Positions 1 through 8,168 of a stretch of 21,873 nucleotides of DNA are shown one piece after another; position 1 is the stretch's first letter; the number at the start of each line of letters is the position of its first letter. Below the pieces are notes generated by a model, which did not search any database, was not told where the DNA came from, and saw only the letters and a program-made list of their open reading frames with translations. The DNA comes from an uncultured Lachnospiraceae bacterium (GTDB lineage: Bacteria; Bacillota; Clostridia; Lachnospirales; Lachnospiraceae): positions 1-21,873 of the forward strand of contig CAJTNT010000052.1 in assembly GCA_910577785.1 (NCBI GenBank). Direction: 5' to 3'. The position numbers and the translations under genes are program-made.

Positions 1-152
1 GTCATTGAACTCAAAATTCAATTTCTGTCTGCCGTGCCTAGCAGGATGCTCCTGCGCACCCAAATGCAACGGATAAAAAGCAAACGGCATCTACCGACTC
101 TTTCCACGCTTAGTTGATTTTAAAGTGTTATTCCATATTTTCCTCTACTTCT
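1..152. other. Left flank without a gene
   Basis: I see no coding region here. Positions 99-117 match 17 of 19 bases of the tip of the ISL3 element that begins just downstream (173-191), in the same orientation. The bases following it (TTAGTTGATTTTA) resemble the opposite, right-hand end of that element even better. It may be the leftover end of an older related insertion. Confidence 0.4.
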
Positions 153-191
153 TATGTAAACGGTAGATAGGTTCTTTCCAAGATTAGTTGA
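153..191 (+). repeat. ISL3 left terminal inverted repeat
   Basis: The 39-bp sequence starting TATGTAAACGGTAGATAGG pairs with 2000-2038, with two mismatches in the AAGATTAG / AAACTTAG stretch. It contains the transposase stop codon. Confidence 0.85.
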
Positions 192-1518
192 ATTCAGTGT
201 AGGAAAGTTCATGGAACAATACTTTTGCCTTTAGTAATGTAAAACTATTCCTGCCATACATGATCCGCTTTATAACCTTAATCTTATTTACACTGCCTTC
301 TGCCAGACCATTATTGTAAGAGTAGGCAATTCCATTTTTGACAGCCTCTACATCGTTACAGATGCCTTCCATAAATGATTGCAGTTCAGGTATGTCATAT
401 TTTCTTGCGGATTTTATCCATAGATCTAGCTTTCCAGGTTTTTGCGAAAACATTACTGTATGGGATTCTTTCACCAGAGTATATAGCTGGCTTAATAACG
501 GATATTTTTCTAAAGCCTGCTCATATTGGTCTGCTGTGATTGTTGCAACATCTTCCAGTTTCTTATAAATGAGCTGGCATAACGACTTTCTTTGGATAAA
601 TTCCGGCTGGGGCTTGTTTTGTTCTTCCTGTTCCTGCATCCGCGCTCTCTCTTTTTGCATGAACATCCGGAGGGAAGCGACACTTCCAGTATATCCTTTT
701 CCACAGAGGATATTATGGATTTTTGGATATGTAAGCCCCTGGCTCCTTAGTCCTATGACTTCTTTCTCATAGGGAGCCAGCTTACCCGGAATCCTACCAT
801 TATAATGGCCATTTGCAACAGGATAGCCAGGGTCCAGGTAGTTCTGTATTGTTTTGCGTGTATGGTGCATCATGGTGGCGATCTGTTCGGTTGGATATCC
901 GGCCTTTGCCAGCTTCCGGGCTTCATCGACCCCGCACTGTTTCTGCCGCATTGCCAACTGGTGCTGCCGTTCCCGGGAGATTGCCTTGTTTTCTGGGATT
1001 TCATCTTCTGGTATGGCAAGGTGTTTCCGGACTGTTGTAGGGCATGGATGCATCAACAGTGCGATACCGGGTACGGTCAGCCCTTCTTCCTTTTTTTGAT
1101 GGGCAAAGCGGATCCGCAGTGGACGGTTTGCAGTGTTATACAGGGCCTTCCTCTCCTCTGAAACCTCCTCCGTCAGTGGGATCTCTATCCTGGCAGGAAA
1201 TTCCCGGATGATATATTTATTTATGGCTTCTGAAAGCCCTTTTATCAAATGGAACCGGTCGCTAACCTGTATCGCTTCAGGATGTGAGCCTGTTGCCGCT
1301 GAAGAATAAGTGGCTGCCCCATCCCTTGATATGACCTGGATATTAGGAAATGTTGCAAGCCAGTTGGCGACATCAGTGGTTTCCCTGGAAGAGATCAGGC
1401 CAATGATCCGATGGCTCTCAAGGTCGGCCATGACCGTTCCATAGGGGAACCTTTTCCTGAGTGCAAAATCATCCACACAAACTTTTGTAACAGAAGGCTT
1501 ATCCACAATCGCTGGCAT
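184..1518 (-). CDS. ISL3 transposase, catalytic part (second frame)
   Basis: This 444-residue frame carries the DDE catalytic core of an ISL3 transposase. VDDFAL at residues 15-20 holds the first Asp, SRDGA near 64-68 the second, and NNGLAEGSVN near residue 400 the Glu. The conserved QVSDRFHLIKGL block follows the second Asp. The middle of the protein contains helix-turn-helix-like segments (around the TVRKHL and KTIQNYL stretches), as in the longer ISL3 transposases. The zinc-binding N-terminus is missing from this frame and is encoded by the overlapping upstream frame at 1499-1942. The apparent ATG start is probably an internal methionine of the full protein, because homologues would read LLKKMPAIVDKP without a break. 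It is therefore either a frameshifted pseudogene or one half of a protein made by slippage on the A8 run. Confidence 0.85.
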   Translation of the reverse strand: MPAIVDKPSVTKVCVDDFALRKRFPYGTVMADLESHRIIGLISSRETTDVANWLATFPNIQVISRDGAATYSSAATGSHPEAIQVSDRFHLIKGLSEAINKYIIREFPARIEIPLTEEVSEERKALYNTANRPLRIRFAHQKKEEGLTVPGIALLMHPCPTTVRKHLAIPEDEIPENKAISRERQHQLAMRQKQCGVDEARKLAKAGYPTEQIATMMHHTRKTIQNYLDPGYPVANGHYNGRIPGKLAPYEKEVIGLRSQGLTYPKIHNILCGKGYTGSVASLRMFMQKERARMQEQEEQNKPQPEFIQRKSLCQLIYKKLEDVATITADQYEQALEKYPLLSQLYTLVKESHTVMFSQKPGKLDLWIKSARKYDIPELQSFMEGICNDVEAVKNGIAYSYNNGLAEGSVNKIKVIKRIMYGRNSFTLLKAKVLFHELSYTEFN

Positions 1519-1942
1519 TTTTTTTAAGCAGGCTGCAAATACTGCTTTTACATACTGTGATATGGCCGCTTTTTAAAAGCTTTGACGCGTTCAGGGAACT
1601 TAACTGTGCTGAAGTATGAAGAATATTTTTGGCCAGACGGTCCGTCTTTTGGGCCTTTGGCGCTGCAGAAGGATGTACCTCAGCAAATGTCGTATGTTGG
1701 CACTCCGGGTTGTCACAAAACATCTTCCGTGTAGTTACTAATAAAATAACCTTTTTCTCCTGGATCGGAAGATCCTGAATTTCCCTTTCATATGTAGAAT
1801 GGGTACGCATGGACTTTGAACCGCAGAACGGACATGTCAGCTCTTTCCTGCCGGATTGAATATGGAAAATAATTGCCTTGTCTTTTATCTGATAATGCAC
1901 TAATTCATAATCTTTGTTGAGAAGTTTGATAAATTCAACCAT
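1499..1942 (-). CDS. ISL3 transposase, N-terminal zinc-binding part (first frame)
   Basis: This 147-residue frame contains the N-terminal domain of an ISL3 transposase. CPFC and FCDNPEC supply the four cysteines of the family's zinc ribbon, probably used to bind the element's ends. The frame runs into SLLKKNASDCG and stops at 1499-1501, 20 bp inside the catalytic frame. Reading the eight-A run at 1518-1525 as seven would turn KKNASDCG into KKMPAIVD and continue into the catalytic half, giving a protein of about 590 residues, a plausible size for the family. On its own this product would lack the DDE residues. Confidence 0.8.
   Translation of the reverse strand: MVEFIKLLNKDYELVHYQIKDKAIIFHIQSGRKELTCPFCGSKSMRTHSTYEREIQDLPIQEKKVILLVTTRKMFCDNPECQHTTFAEVHPSAAPKAQKTDRLAKNILHTSAQLSSLNASKLLKSGHITVCKSSICSLLKKNASDCG
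1518..1525 (-). other. A8 slippery run joining the two transposase frames
   Basis: On the coding strand the sequence is CTT followed by eight A and then TGCC. The upstream frame reads CTT-AAA-AAA-AAT and the downstream frame reads AAA-AAA-ATG. The second frame is +1 relative to the first, so a -1 ribosomal shift would not join them. RNA polymerase slippage that loses one A would. A plain one-base insertion mutation explains it equally well. Confidence 0.6.
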
Positions 1943-1999
1943 ATAGCTACGCCCTTTTCTATAATCTTAGTTATATTATATTGCTTTTAAAAGATAAAA

Positions 2000-2038
2000 T
2001 CAACTAAGTTTGGAAAGAACCTATCTACCGTTTACATA
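2000..2038 (-). repeat. ISL3 right terminal inverted repeat
   Basis: This is the inverted partner of 153-191, matching at 37 of 39 bases, and lies 58 bp upstream of the transposase start codon. Confidence 0.85.
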
Positions 2039-2084
2039 GTTTTTTCCACCAAGAAATACTTGACTATATTCGTAATAATCCCCC

Positions 2085-2113
2085 TTGTTATTCTCATGCA
2101 AATTGTATATACT
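2085..2113 (+). promoter_or_regulatory. Putative sigma-A promoter of the GT4 gene
   Basis: TTGTTA (2085-2090) and TATACT (2108-2113) are separated by exactly 17 bp. It lies outside the ISL3 element and about 115 bp upstream of the glycosyltransferase start, so a leader of roughly 110 nt is expected. It was recognised by consensus match only. Confidence 0.55.
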
Positions 2114-2166
2114 ATGAAGCAGGGCAACCAATAAAGATTTACCTTAAAATTTAATGATACTTTCCA

Positions 2167-2193
2167 TACAATGCCAGGAATACCTGCATTGTA
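2167..2193 (+). promoter_or_regulatory. Leader hairpin upstream of the GT4 gene
   Basis: TACAATGCCAGG and CCTGCATTGTA pair around an AATA loop with a single bulged base, giving an 11-bp stem. No U-run follows, so it is not a classical terminator. It sits between the putative promoter and the ribosome binding site (AAGGGG at 2211-2216). It could stabilise the mRNA or bind a regulator. Confidence 0.4.
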
Positions 2194-2228
2194 TATTAGC
2201 AATAAATATAAAGGGGCAAAGGCCAGAC

Positions 2229-3278
2229 ATGAGAAAAATCAAAGTTTTACATATCTTAAATACCGGATCCTACGCAGGGGCAGAAAATGTTGTAATCGCC
2301 ATCATCCAACAGATGAAAAGCCAAGCTGATGGGATTTACCTTTCAAAAGACGGTAATATCAAGAAATATTTAGAGAAGCATAATATCCCCTTTTATCCAG
2401 TAAACCGATTAAGTGTGCCAAACATCCGGCGAGCCATCCAGCAGATTAAGCCGGACATCATTCATGCCCATGATTTTACAGCAGGGATACTGTCCACCCT
2501 CTCCACACACAGGATCCCTGTCATAATCCATGTACACAGCCATCCGGTTTGGGCAAGAAATTTGACCTGGAAATCACTTATTTTTGGCATTTCCTGCATC
2601 CGATATAAGAAAATTATAACCGTTTCCGATTCCATGATGAAAGAATACATTTTCGGCAAATGCTTTTTAAAGAAAACAATCTCATTGGGAAATCCTATCG
2701 ACATATCCGCCATACGGGCAAAAGCCCTTTCTGCCTCGCTGGCCGTACCCTCTGACGTTGTTTTTTTAGGAAGATGCGCCAGCCCCAAAAACCCGCTTCT
2801 CTTTATCAATATTATCAAGGATTTGGCAGAAAGGCTTCCAGAAGTACGCGCAGTTATGATTGGAGATGGGGAGTTATTCCAGGAAACAAAGGAACAGATA
2901 CAGGCATTCGGCTTGGACAACAATGTCCATATGTATGGCTTTTTGGAAAATCCGTATGGGCTGCTCCATGCTGGGAAAATCTTATGCATGCCCTCTAGCT
3001 TGGAAGGCTTTCCTCTTGCTGCCCTGGAAGCGCTTTCGCTCGGAAAGCCAGTAGTCGCATCACCTGTGGGCGGCCTCAAGAATATTGTAACTCCAGATTG
3101 TGGTAAACTATGCCGCTCACAAGATGACTTTGTAAATGAACTATATTTTCTATTGTCAGATAAGAAAAATTATCAGGCCAAAAGCAAAGGCGCACTGGAA
3201 AGAGCAGGAAAATTCAGTAATATCCCAGACTATAGTAAGATAATCTATCAGATTTACTTTTCCATTCTCTATGGCTAG
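2229..3278 (+). CDS. GT4-family glycosyltransferase
   Basis: The gene predicts a 349-residue cytoplasmic GT-B glycosyltransferase that transfers a sugar from an activated donor to a growing glycan. GSYAGAEN (residues 13-20) is the N-terminal glycine-rich loop, IIHAHD (77-82) and HVHSHP (101-106) are typical of the acceptor half, and SLEGFPLAALEAL carries the E-x7-E pair (E259, E267) of the donor site. I chose ATG 2229 because AAGGGG lies 12 bp upstream and family members begin with RKIKVLHIL. An in-frame start at 2154 would add 25 residues across the leader hairpin. This is the only polysaccharide gene on the plus strand. It faces the minus-strand cluster and looks less AT-rich, so it may belong to a neighbouring locus. 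Donor and acceptor are unknown. Confidence 0.85.
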   Translation: MRKIKVLHILNTGSYAGAENVVIAIIQQMKSQADGIYLSKDGNIKKYLEKHNIPFYPVNRLSVPNIRRAIQQIKPDIIHAHDFTAGILSTLSTHRIPVIIHVHSHPVWARNLTWKSLIFGISCIRYKKIITVSDSMMKEYIFGKCFLKKTISLGNPIDISAIRAKALSASLAVPSDVVFLGRCASPKNPLLFINIIKDLAERLPEVRAVMIGDGELFQETKEQIQAFGLDNNVHMYGFLENPYGLLHAGKILCMPSSLEGFPLAALEALSLGKPVVASPVGGLKNIVTPDCGKLCRSQDDFVNELYFLLSDKKNYQAKSKGALERAGKFSNIPDYSKIIYQIYFSILYG

Positions 3279-3370
3279 GGAATATTACGTTAAACCATTT
3301 CATGATTTTAAGAGCATTTCCCATTAAGCTTGAACAAATTATATATTAGGTCATCAGGAAAATTATATTC

Positions 3371-4477
3371 CTACCTTTTAGCTTTTCCAAATTCTAAGAT
3401 ATCAGCAATTCTTTCAGATGCAAATCCGTCTCCATACGGATTTGATGCATGGCTCATAGCATCATAAGCTTTTTGATCTGTCAGTAACATTTTAAATTCC
3501 TTATATATTGAGTCTTCTTCTGTTCCAACCAACTTCAAAGTACCAGCTACAATTCCTTCTGGCCTTTCTGTTGTATCTCTCATAACAAGTACTGGTTTGC
3601 CCAAACTTGGCGCCTCTTCTTGAATTCCTCCTGAGTCTGTCAATATCAAATAGCTATGATTCAAAAAATTATGAAAATCCAGTACCTCAAGAGGCTCTAT
3701 AATATGAATCCTTTCCTCATTTCCAAGAATCTCATTTGCAATTTCCCTTACAACAGGATTCATATGAATTGGATAAATTGCTTTTACATCAAAATGTTCA
3801 TCCATTACTCTTTTAATTGCCCTAAACATATGTTTCATTGGCTCCCCAAGATTTTCTCTCCTGTGCGCAGTAATCATAATAAGCCGACTTCCCTCTGCCC
3901 ACTCTAGTTCTGGATGACTATATCCCTCTCTAACCGTTGTCTTTAATGCATCAATAGCTGTATTCCCTGTAATAAAGATCGAATCTTCCGCCTTTCCTTC
4001 TTTCAGCAAATTACTCTTCGATAATTGTGTTGGCGCAAAATTATACTTGCTAATAATAGAAACAGCTTGCCGATTAAATTCTTCTGGATATGGGGAATAA
4101 ATATTATATGTTCTTAACCCAGCTTCCACATGTCCAATTGGAATTTTTAGATAAAAACATGCTAATGCCGTAACAAATGTTGTAGATGTATCTCCATGAA
4201 CAATAACAACTTCCGGTTTCTCAATCTCTAATATTTCTTTTATCTTTATTAATATACTTGTTGTCACATCAAAAAGAGTCTGTTTATCTTTCATAATAGA
4301 TAAATCATAATCTGGCACTATATTAAATGCATTTAATACTTGGTCTAACATTTCCCTATGCTGACCTGTAACGCAAACAATAGTCTGAATACTTTTTCTC
4401 CCCTTTAATACATTAACCAATGGACACATTTTTATTGCTTCTGGCCTTGTCCCAAATACTAACATGATTTTTTTCAT
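3371..4477 (-). CDS. wecB: UDP-N-acetylglucosamine 2-epimerase (non-hydrolysing)
   Basis: This cytoplasmic enzyme interconverts UDP-GlcNAc and UDP-ManNAc, supplying ManNAc (or ManNAcA after oxidation) for surface glycans. The 368-residue length is normal for the family. Hallmarks are GTRPEAIK (9-16), HGDTSTT (94-100), GHVEAGLRT (115-123), PEEFNRQ (131-137), ITAHRREN in the second lobe, and TDSGGIQEEAPSLGKPVL with the following RDTTERPE, which line the UDP site. It is the last gene of the minus-strand cluster, 41 bp after the flippase gene, with a GAGGG ribosome binding site. It ends 92 bp from the converging GT4 gene, and I see no clear terminator in that gap. The gene is also called mnaA in Gram-positive bacteria. 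No UDP-ManNAc dehydrogenase is present here, so ManNAc itself may be the sugar used. Confidence 0.93.
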   Translation of the reverse strand: MKKIMLVFGTRPEAIKMCPLVNVLKGRKSIQTIVCVTGQHREMLDQVLNAFNIVPDYDLSIMKDKQTLFDVTTSILIKIKEILEIEKPEVVIVHGDTSTTFVTALACFYLKIPIGHVEAGLRTYNIYSPYPEEFNRQAVSIISKYNFAPTQLSKSNLLKEGKAEDSIFITGNTAIDALKTTVREGYSHPELEWAEGSRLIMITAHRRENLGEPMKHMFRAIKRVMDEHFDVKAIYPIHMNPVVREIANEILGNEERIHIIEPLEVLDFHNFLNHSYLILTDSGGIQEEAPSLGKPVLVMRDTTERPEGIVAGTLKLVGTEEDSIYKEFKMLLTDQKAYDAMSHASNPYGDGFASERIADILEFGKAKR

Positions 4478-4518
4478 TCTCTTCCCTCACTCTTCTAATA
4501 CAAAACTTCATTCATTAT

Positions 4519-5811
4519 CTATCGGTTCATCATTTTTAAACTTAATTCCAACACACTTTTTTCAATACATCTCAATTGCCTAAAAAGGGCAACTGCTAAG
4601 ACTCCTTCCGAAAGTACTGGAGCTATTGCTGCTCCCCATGATTTAAAAATATAAATCAAAATATAATTAAATATAACTGTACACAATACACCTAATTGAA
4701 AACAACGGCTATATTCTTTATCATGTCCACTTCCAAGCATTATTTGAATTCCCCAAAAATTATTGTTAATCCCCAATAATACCCATATTAGCAAAGGATA
4801 AATAATGGAATATTGTACTGCATATTCATACCCAAATAAAATGGATATAACCATTTTTGCAAATATAGCAATAAAAAACGCAATGCCACCAAATAAGATA
4901 AATATATATTTCCTCATTTTATATATAAATCTTTTCCCATCCGCAAAAGAAACACTCATTTTTTTACTTGAAATTGGATATAAGACCTGACTTATCGGAG
5001 TCCAAATCAAAAGTAGAATATATGGGATTTTTTGTACTGCAGAATATATTCCAACTTCTATGTCGGTTGAAAATATTCCCAAAAAGGTGATTCCAATTGC
5101 ACCAAAAATTTTTGAACTCAGCTGGGTTGTGAAAACATACCAACCAGATTTTAATTCATCTATTATTTCTTTTAATGTCAATTTTACCAATCGAACTTGA
5201 TACCGAGAATAGGCAAAAATTATTCCCATGACACTAACCAAAATAGGAGAGGCTGCATAAAATATACAATATACAAAAATATCCTGTGGTCGTTTTACAA
5301 AAATAAAAGTACAACAAACAGATATACTTCTTGCAATAATACTAGAAATAGAAATAAACTTCATTTCTTGTTTACCTTGAAAAAGCCAATTTAACTGCAA
5401 GGAGATACCTATTAATGTTAATTCTAATAATACTATGCATATTCCTGTCTCATTAGTTAAATGAGATCCTATAATATACACAATGCTTATAATGAAACTT
5501 ATCACAAAAAGTATAATTCTTGAATATATCACTCCAGAAAATATCTTATTTAATCTATTCCCATCATCTATCTCAAGTAATGCCACTTTTCTAGTTGCAG
5601 ACATTCCAAATCCGTATTCAACAACAGCCTGCAAATACCCTACTAAATTAATTGCGATAGAAAACATCCCATACTTAGAAGCCCCTAATATTCTTGTTAT
5701 GTATGGCAATGTAACTAATGGAATTACTGTATTACAAATTTGAAGAAAATATAACCACATTCCATTTTGAACTTCCTTTTTTTTCCAAAACTCCAGTATC
5801 AACATTTTCAT
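4519..5811 (-). CDS. wzx: Wzx-like polysaccharide flippase
   Basis: This is a 430-residue integral membrane protein of the MOP/polysaccharide-synthase type, predicted to flip undecaprenyl-linked repeat units across the membrane. Hydrophobic segments occur along the whole length, about a dozen by eye. The N-terminus has the signature ITRILGASKYGMFSIA followed by a FGMSATRKVA stretch, as in Wzx/RfbX proteins. GAGGAA lies about 7 bp before ATG 5811, and a second ATG is two codons in. It sits between a glycosyltransferase and the epimerase and pairs functionally with the Wzy-like protein at 6982-8094, so the locus appears to use the Wzx/Wzy export route rather than an ABC transporter. Which repeat unit it moves cannot be read from the sequence. 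Confidence 0.85.
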   Translation of the reverse strand: MKMLILEFWKKKEVQNGMWLYFLQICNTVIPLVTLPYITRILGASKYGMFSIAINLVGYLQAVVEYGFGMSATRKVALLEIDDGNRLNKIFSGVIYSRIILFVISFIISIVYIIGSHLTNETGICIVLLELTLIGISLQLNWLFQGKQEMKFISISSIIARSISVCCTFIFVKRPQDIFVYCIFYAASPILVSVMGIIFAYSRYQVRLVKLTLKEIIDELKSGWYVFTTQLSSKIFGAIGITFLGIFSTDIEVGIYSAVQKIPYILLLIWTPISQVLYPISSKKMSVSFADGKRFIYKMRKYIFILFGGIAFFIAIFAKMVISILFGYEYAVQYSIIYPLLIWVLLGINNNFWGIQIMLGSGHDKEYSRCFQLGVLCTVIFNYILIYIFKSWGAAIAPVLSEGVLAVALFRQLRCIEKSVLELSLKMMNR

Positions 5812-5843
5812 ATTAGTTCCTCAAAACTTTTATTTATTATTTC

Positions 5844-6950
5844 TCAAGCATTAAACAACCGTATATATTTATCTCTAATTTCTTGCTTATATTTATTAAC
5901 ATAATCCCATCCCATATAATTATCTTCTTTTGTAAAAATATCAGGACAAAATTCCTCACCAACTATATAGGCTAAATCATTCTTTCCTAAATCTTTAGAA
6001 TAATCCCCAACATATTCTGTCAATATAGGTTTAACATTTCTTGACATATACTCTAAAACCTTTGTTGGAGATGCAACTAAGTTTATTATATTATTCTCTC
6101 TTAAACAAAATCCAAAATCACATGCATCTAAATACGCTGGCATATTTTCATATTTTACAGATGTAATTAAAACATTTTTTATTTTCTTTGCCTTAACCAT
6201 ATTTTCAAACTCACTTACATCATGTGTAAGAATAAATAACATAACATCTCTACTATTATCCTCAATAAATTTATAGACATGTAGCATATAATCACTCATT
6301 TGCCATTTTTCATTCCCTCCAGAATATACGAAAACTTTAGTTTTACTACTAATATTATATTTTTTTCTTATTTGATTTCTAGAATTTTTATTATTCAAAA
6401 AATGTTCTGCCGGAAGCATAGGTAAAACAAAATTTTTCTTTCTTATATTCCACTTTTTATATTGCGCCTCAGTTACTGTTATCAAAATATTACATTTCTG
6501 TACAACCTTTGTTTCATAGAATTTTAAAACTTGAGACTTTAAATATCCCTTTATATTTTTATGATATAAATAATACTCATCTGCTTCTGTACCATGACAA
6601 TCATATATTATTATTTTCTTTTTAGCTAAAGAACTATTAACGGTCTTTATCGCAGCCCCTAAACCTTCACAAATAATATGATCTATATTGTATAAAGTAA
6701 TTATATCATCTACACATTTCTGAAAATCTTTTATATATTTATAAAAAGAAACTATCCCTCTATTCTTTTTTATATTATGAAAATGAATCAACACATCTTT
6801 TTGAAAATCAATTTCATTTTCAAATATTCTTGGTATAAGAATATGCAACTCGAAATTATACAATAAACCCATTTCCATTTCAATTCTTGATTTATATCCA
6901 TCCTGATTATATACCGCACTTCCGGCAATAAATAAAACCTTCTTTTTCAC
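5844..6950 (-). CDS. GT-B glycosyltransferase (GT4-like)
   Basis: This is a predicted cytoplasmic glycosyltransferase of about 368 residues. The C-terminal half has YSGGNEKWQ, then CDFGFCLREN and ASPTKVLEYMSRN, the last matching the donor-binding helix of GT4-type enzymes. The N-terminal half begins with KKKVLFIAGSA. I place the start at GTG 6950 because the seven bases 6957-6963 (GGAGGAG) lie exactly 6 bp upstream. The longer reading from ATG 6968 would place that ribosome binding site inside the gene, and nothing resembling one precedes ATG 6968. The E-x7-E motif is not clean (E and E around the ASPTKVLEY block), so I am sure of the fold class but not of the CAZy family. It follows the polymerase gene by about 30 bp and is probably cotranscribed with it. 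Confidence 0.75.
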   Translation of the reverse strand: MKKKVLFIAGSAVYNQDGYKSRIEMEMGLLYNFELHILIPRIFENEIDFQKDVLIHFHNIKKNRGIVSFYKYIKDFQKCVDDIITLYNIDHIICEGLGAAIKTVNSSLAKKKIIIYDCHGTEADEYYLYHKNIKGYLKSQVLKFYETKVVQKCNILITVTEAQYKKWNIRKKNFVLPMLPAEHFLNNKNSRNQIRKKYNISSKTKVFVYSGGNEKWQMSDYMLHVYKFIEDNSRDVMLFILTHDVSEFENMVKAKKIKNVLITSVKYENMPAYLDACDFGFCLRENNIINLVASPTKVLEYMSRNVKPILTEYVGDYSKDLGKNDLAYIVGEEFCPDIFTKEDNYMGWDYVNKYKQEIRDKYIRLFNA

Positions 6951-6981
6951 TTTTAACTCCTCCATCATAACTTAATCATCA

Positions 6982-8094
6982 TTAAAATTCCAACATAAGA
7001 GGCACTATCTTTTCTGTAATAAAAGGACTGTCAAAAAATACAACTATGGAATATACTGTGATTAATATTACAAATAATCCTTCAAATAATAGTTTCCCAG
7101 CTTTAGGCTTAAATTTAAACCGCTTAAAAAGCATTGCATACATATATGCAACCCAGCCATTCATATAAAAATTAAACCTAAAAGCACCTACAAAAAAGCA
7201 ACTTAAATGAAAAGTTAATATACTTATTGCCATTTGCTTTTGCAGAAATATTTCCTCCTGTTCATTTTCACTTTTAAACCCTATTAAAAAATATACTATT
7301 ATTATTGGCAATACGTATATTACAGATATAATATTTGATATGGAAAATCCAACTTCCACATAACCACTATACTTTGTAGACAAAAGTCTATTTACAAGTA
7401 CATCTTGAAATATTTTTAAAAAAGCATACAGAACAATAGGCACTAAATATCCCATATACAAAACTAAATTTTTAATCCTTTTATTGTTTTTTATAATAAA
7501 TAAAAAAATGAACAAAAATAACATCAATATTGCACTATAATGAAATAGAGAACAAAGTATCAATGACATAATAAAACGAATATTATTATGTTTTGTCAAA
7601 TAATTAATAAAAGCAATTGTGAAAATTCCGACTGCAATACACATCCTATTCAATCCCATCATATAAAAAAATATGGTAGATATAGAAAATGAATATACAA
7701 TAATCGTATTACAATTTTTACTCCTACAAAAAAGGAGAAGCTTAAACACGGAAACAGCATAAATAATACCCTGAAACACTTGAATAAATAATATGTCTCC
7801 AAAAACATAATATACAAATATATTTAGCAAAAAATATAACGGTTCCATTACCATGAAATTATAATTATGCATATAGAATTCTGTATAACTAAACATTTCA
7901 ACATAAGTTTCCCGATCAACTCCCACAGTTCTATATGCCACTACTATATACAGTAGAAACGAAACCATAAAAAAAAGGGAATAAATTCCTTTCTTGTTTT
8001 TTACATTTTCAGATAACCCTAATAAAAATATACTAAAAATATATACTACAAAATAAAACAGGTATGTCCCATTTTGTGAAAAAACTACCTCCAT
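6982..8094 (-). CDS. wzy: EpsG/Wzy-like polysaccharide polymerase
   Basis: This is a 370-residue membrane protein made almost entirely of hydrophobic helices (roughly ten by eye). It is predicted to polymerise lipid-linked repeat units on the outer face of the membrane. AYRTVGVDRETY near residues 53-64 matches the EpsG-family pattern R-x2-G-x-D-x3-Y, with R55, G58, D60 and Y64. Wzy-type proteins are very divergent, so the call rests on that motif, the topology and the location between glycosyltransferase genes and a flippase gene. GGAG lies 7 bp before the ATG. The composition is extremely AT-rich, typical of the serotype-specific core of capsule loci. Confidence 0.8.
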   Translation of the reverse strand: MEVVFSQNGTYLFYFVVYIFSIFLLGLSENVKNKKGIYSLFFMVSFLLYIVVAYRTVGVDRETYVEMFSYTEFYMHNYNFMVMEPLYFLLNIFVYYVFGDILFIQVFQGIIYAVSVFKLLLFCRSKNCNTIIVYSFSISTIFFYMMGLNRMCIAVGIFTIAFINYLTKHNNIRFIMSLILCSLFHYSAILMLFLFIFLFIIKNNKRIKNLVLYMGYLVPIVLYAFLKIFQDVLVNRLLSTKYSGYVEVGFSISNIISVIYVLPIIIVYFLIGFKSENEQEEIFLQKQMAISILTFHLSCFFVGAFRFNFYMNGWVAYMYAMLFKRFKFKPKAGKLLFEGLFVILITVYSIVVFFDSPFITEKIVPLMLEF

Positions 8095-8168
8095 AGTAAA
8101 TCTCCATTCTATAACAATATTTTACACAATATCTCTATAAACAAAACCTAACAACCACTATATCCAAA

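Larger units (their letters stand above)
153..2038 (-). mobile_element. ISL3-family insertion sequence
   Basis: An element of about 1.9 kb is bounded by 39-bp inverted repeats at 153-191 and 2000-2038 that match at 37 of 39 positions. It contains one transposase in two overlapping frames on the minus strand. The stop codon of the transposase (184-186) lies inside the left inverted repeat, which is a compact arrangement typical of insertion sequences. The family is assigned from the transposase: an N-terminal zinc-binding region, the VDDFAL motif, SRDGA, and a late NNGLAEGSVN motif. ISL3 elements usually leave 8-bp target duplications. None is visible directly outside these repeats (left CTACTTCT, right GTTTTTTC), so either the true tips lie slightly inside the repeats or one flank has been rearranged. 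Confidence 0.85.

Noticed and set aside
153..2046. 8-bp target duplication of the ISL3 element
   Set aside because: The bases directly outside the inverted repeats (CTACTTCT and GTTTTTTC) do not match.
3279..3370. Bidirectional terminator between the convergent GT4 and epimerase genes
   Set aside because: No stem-loop with flanking T-run could be found by eye in the 92-bp gap.
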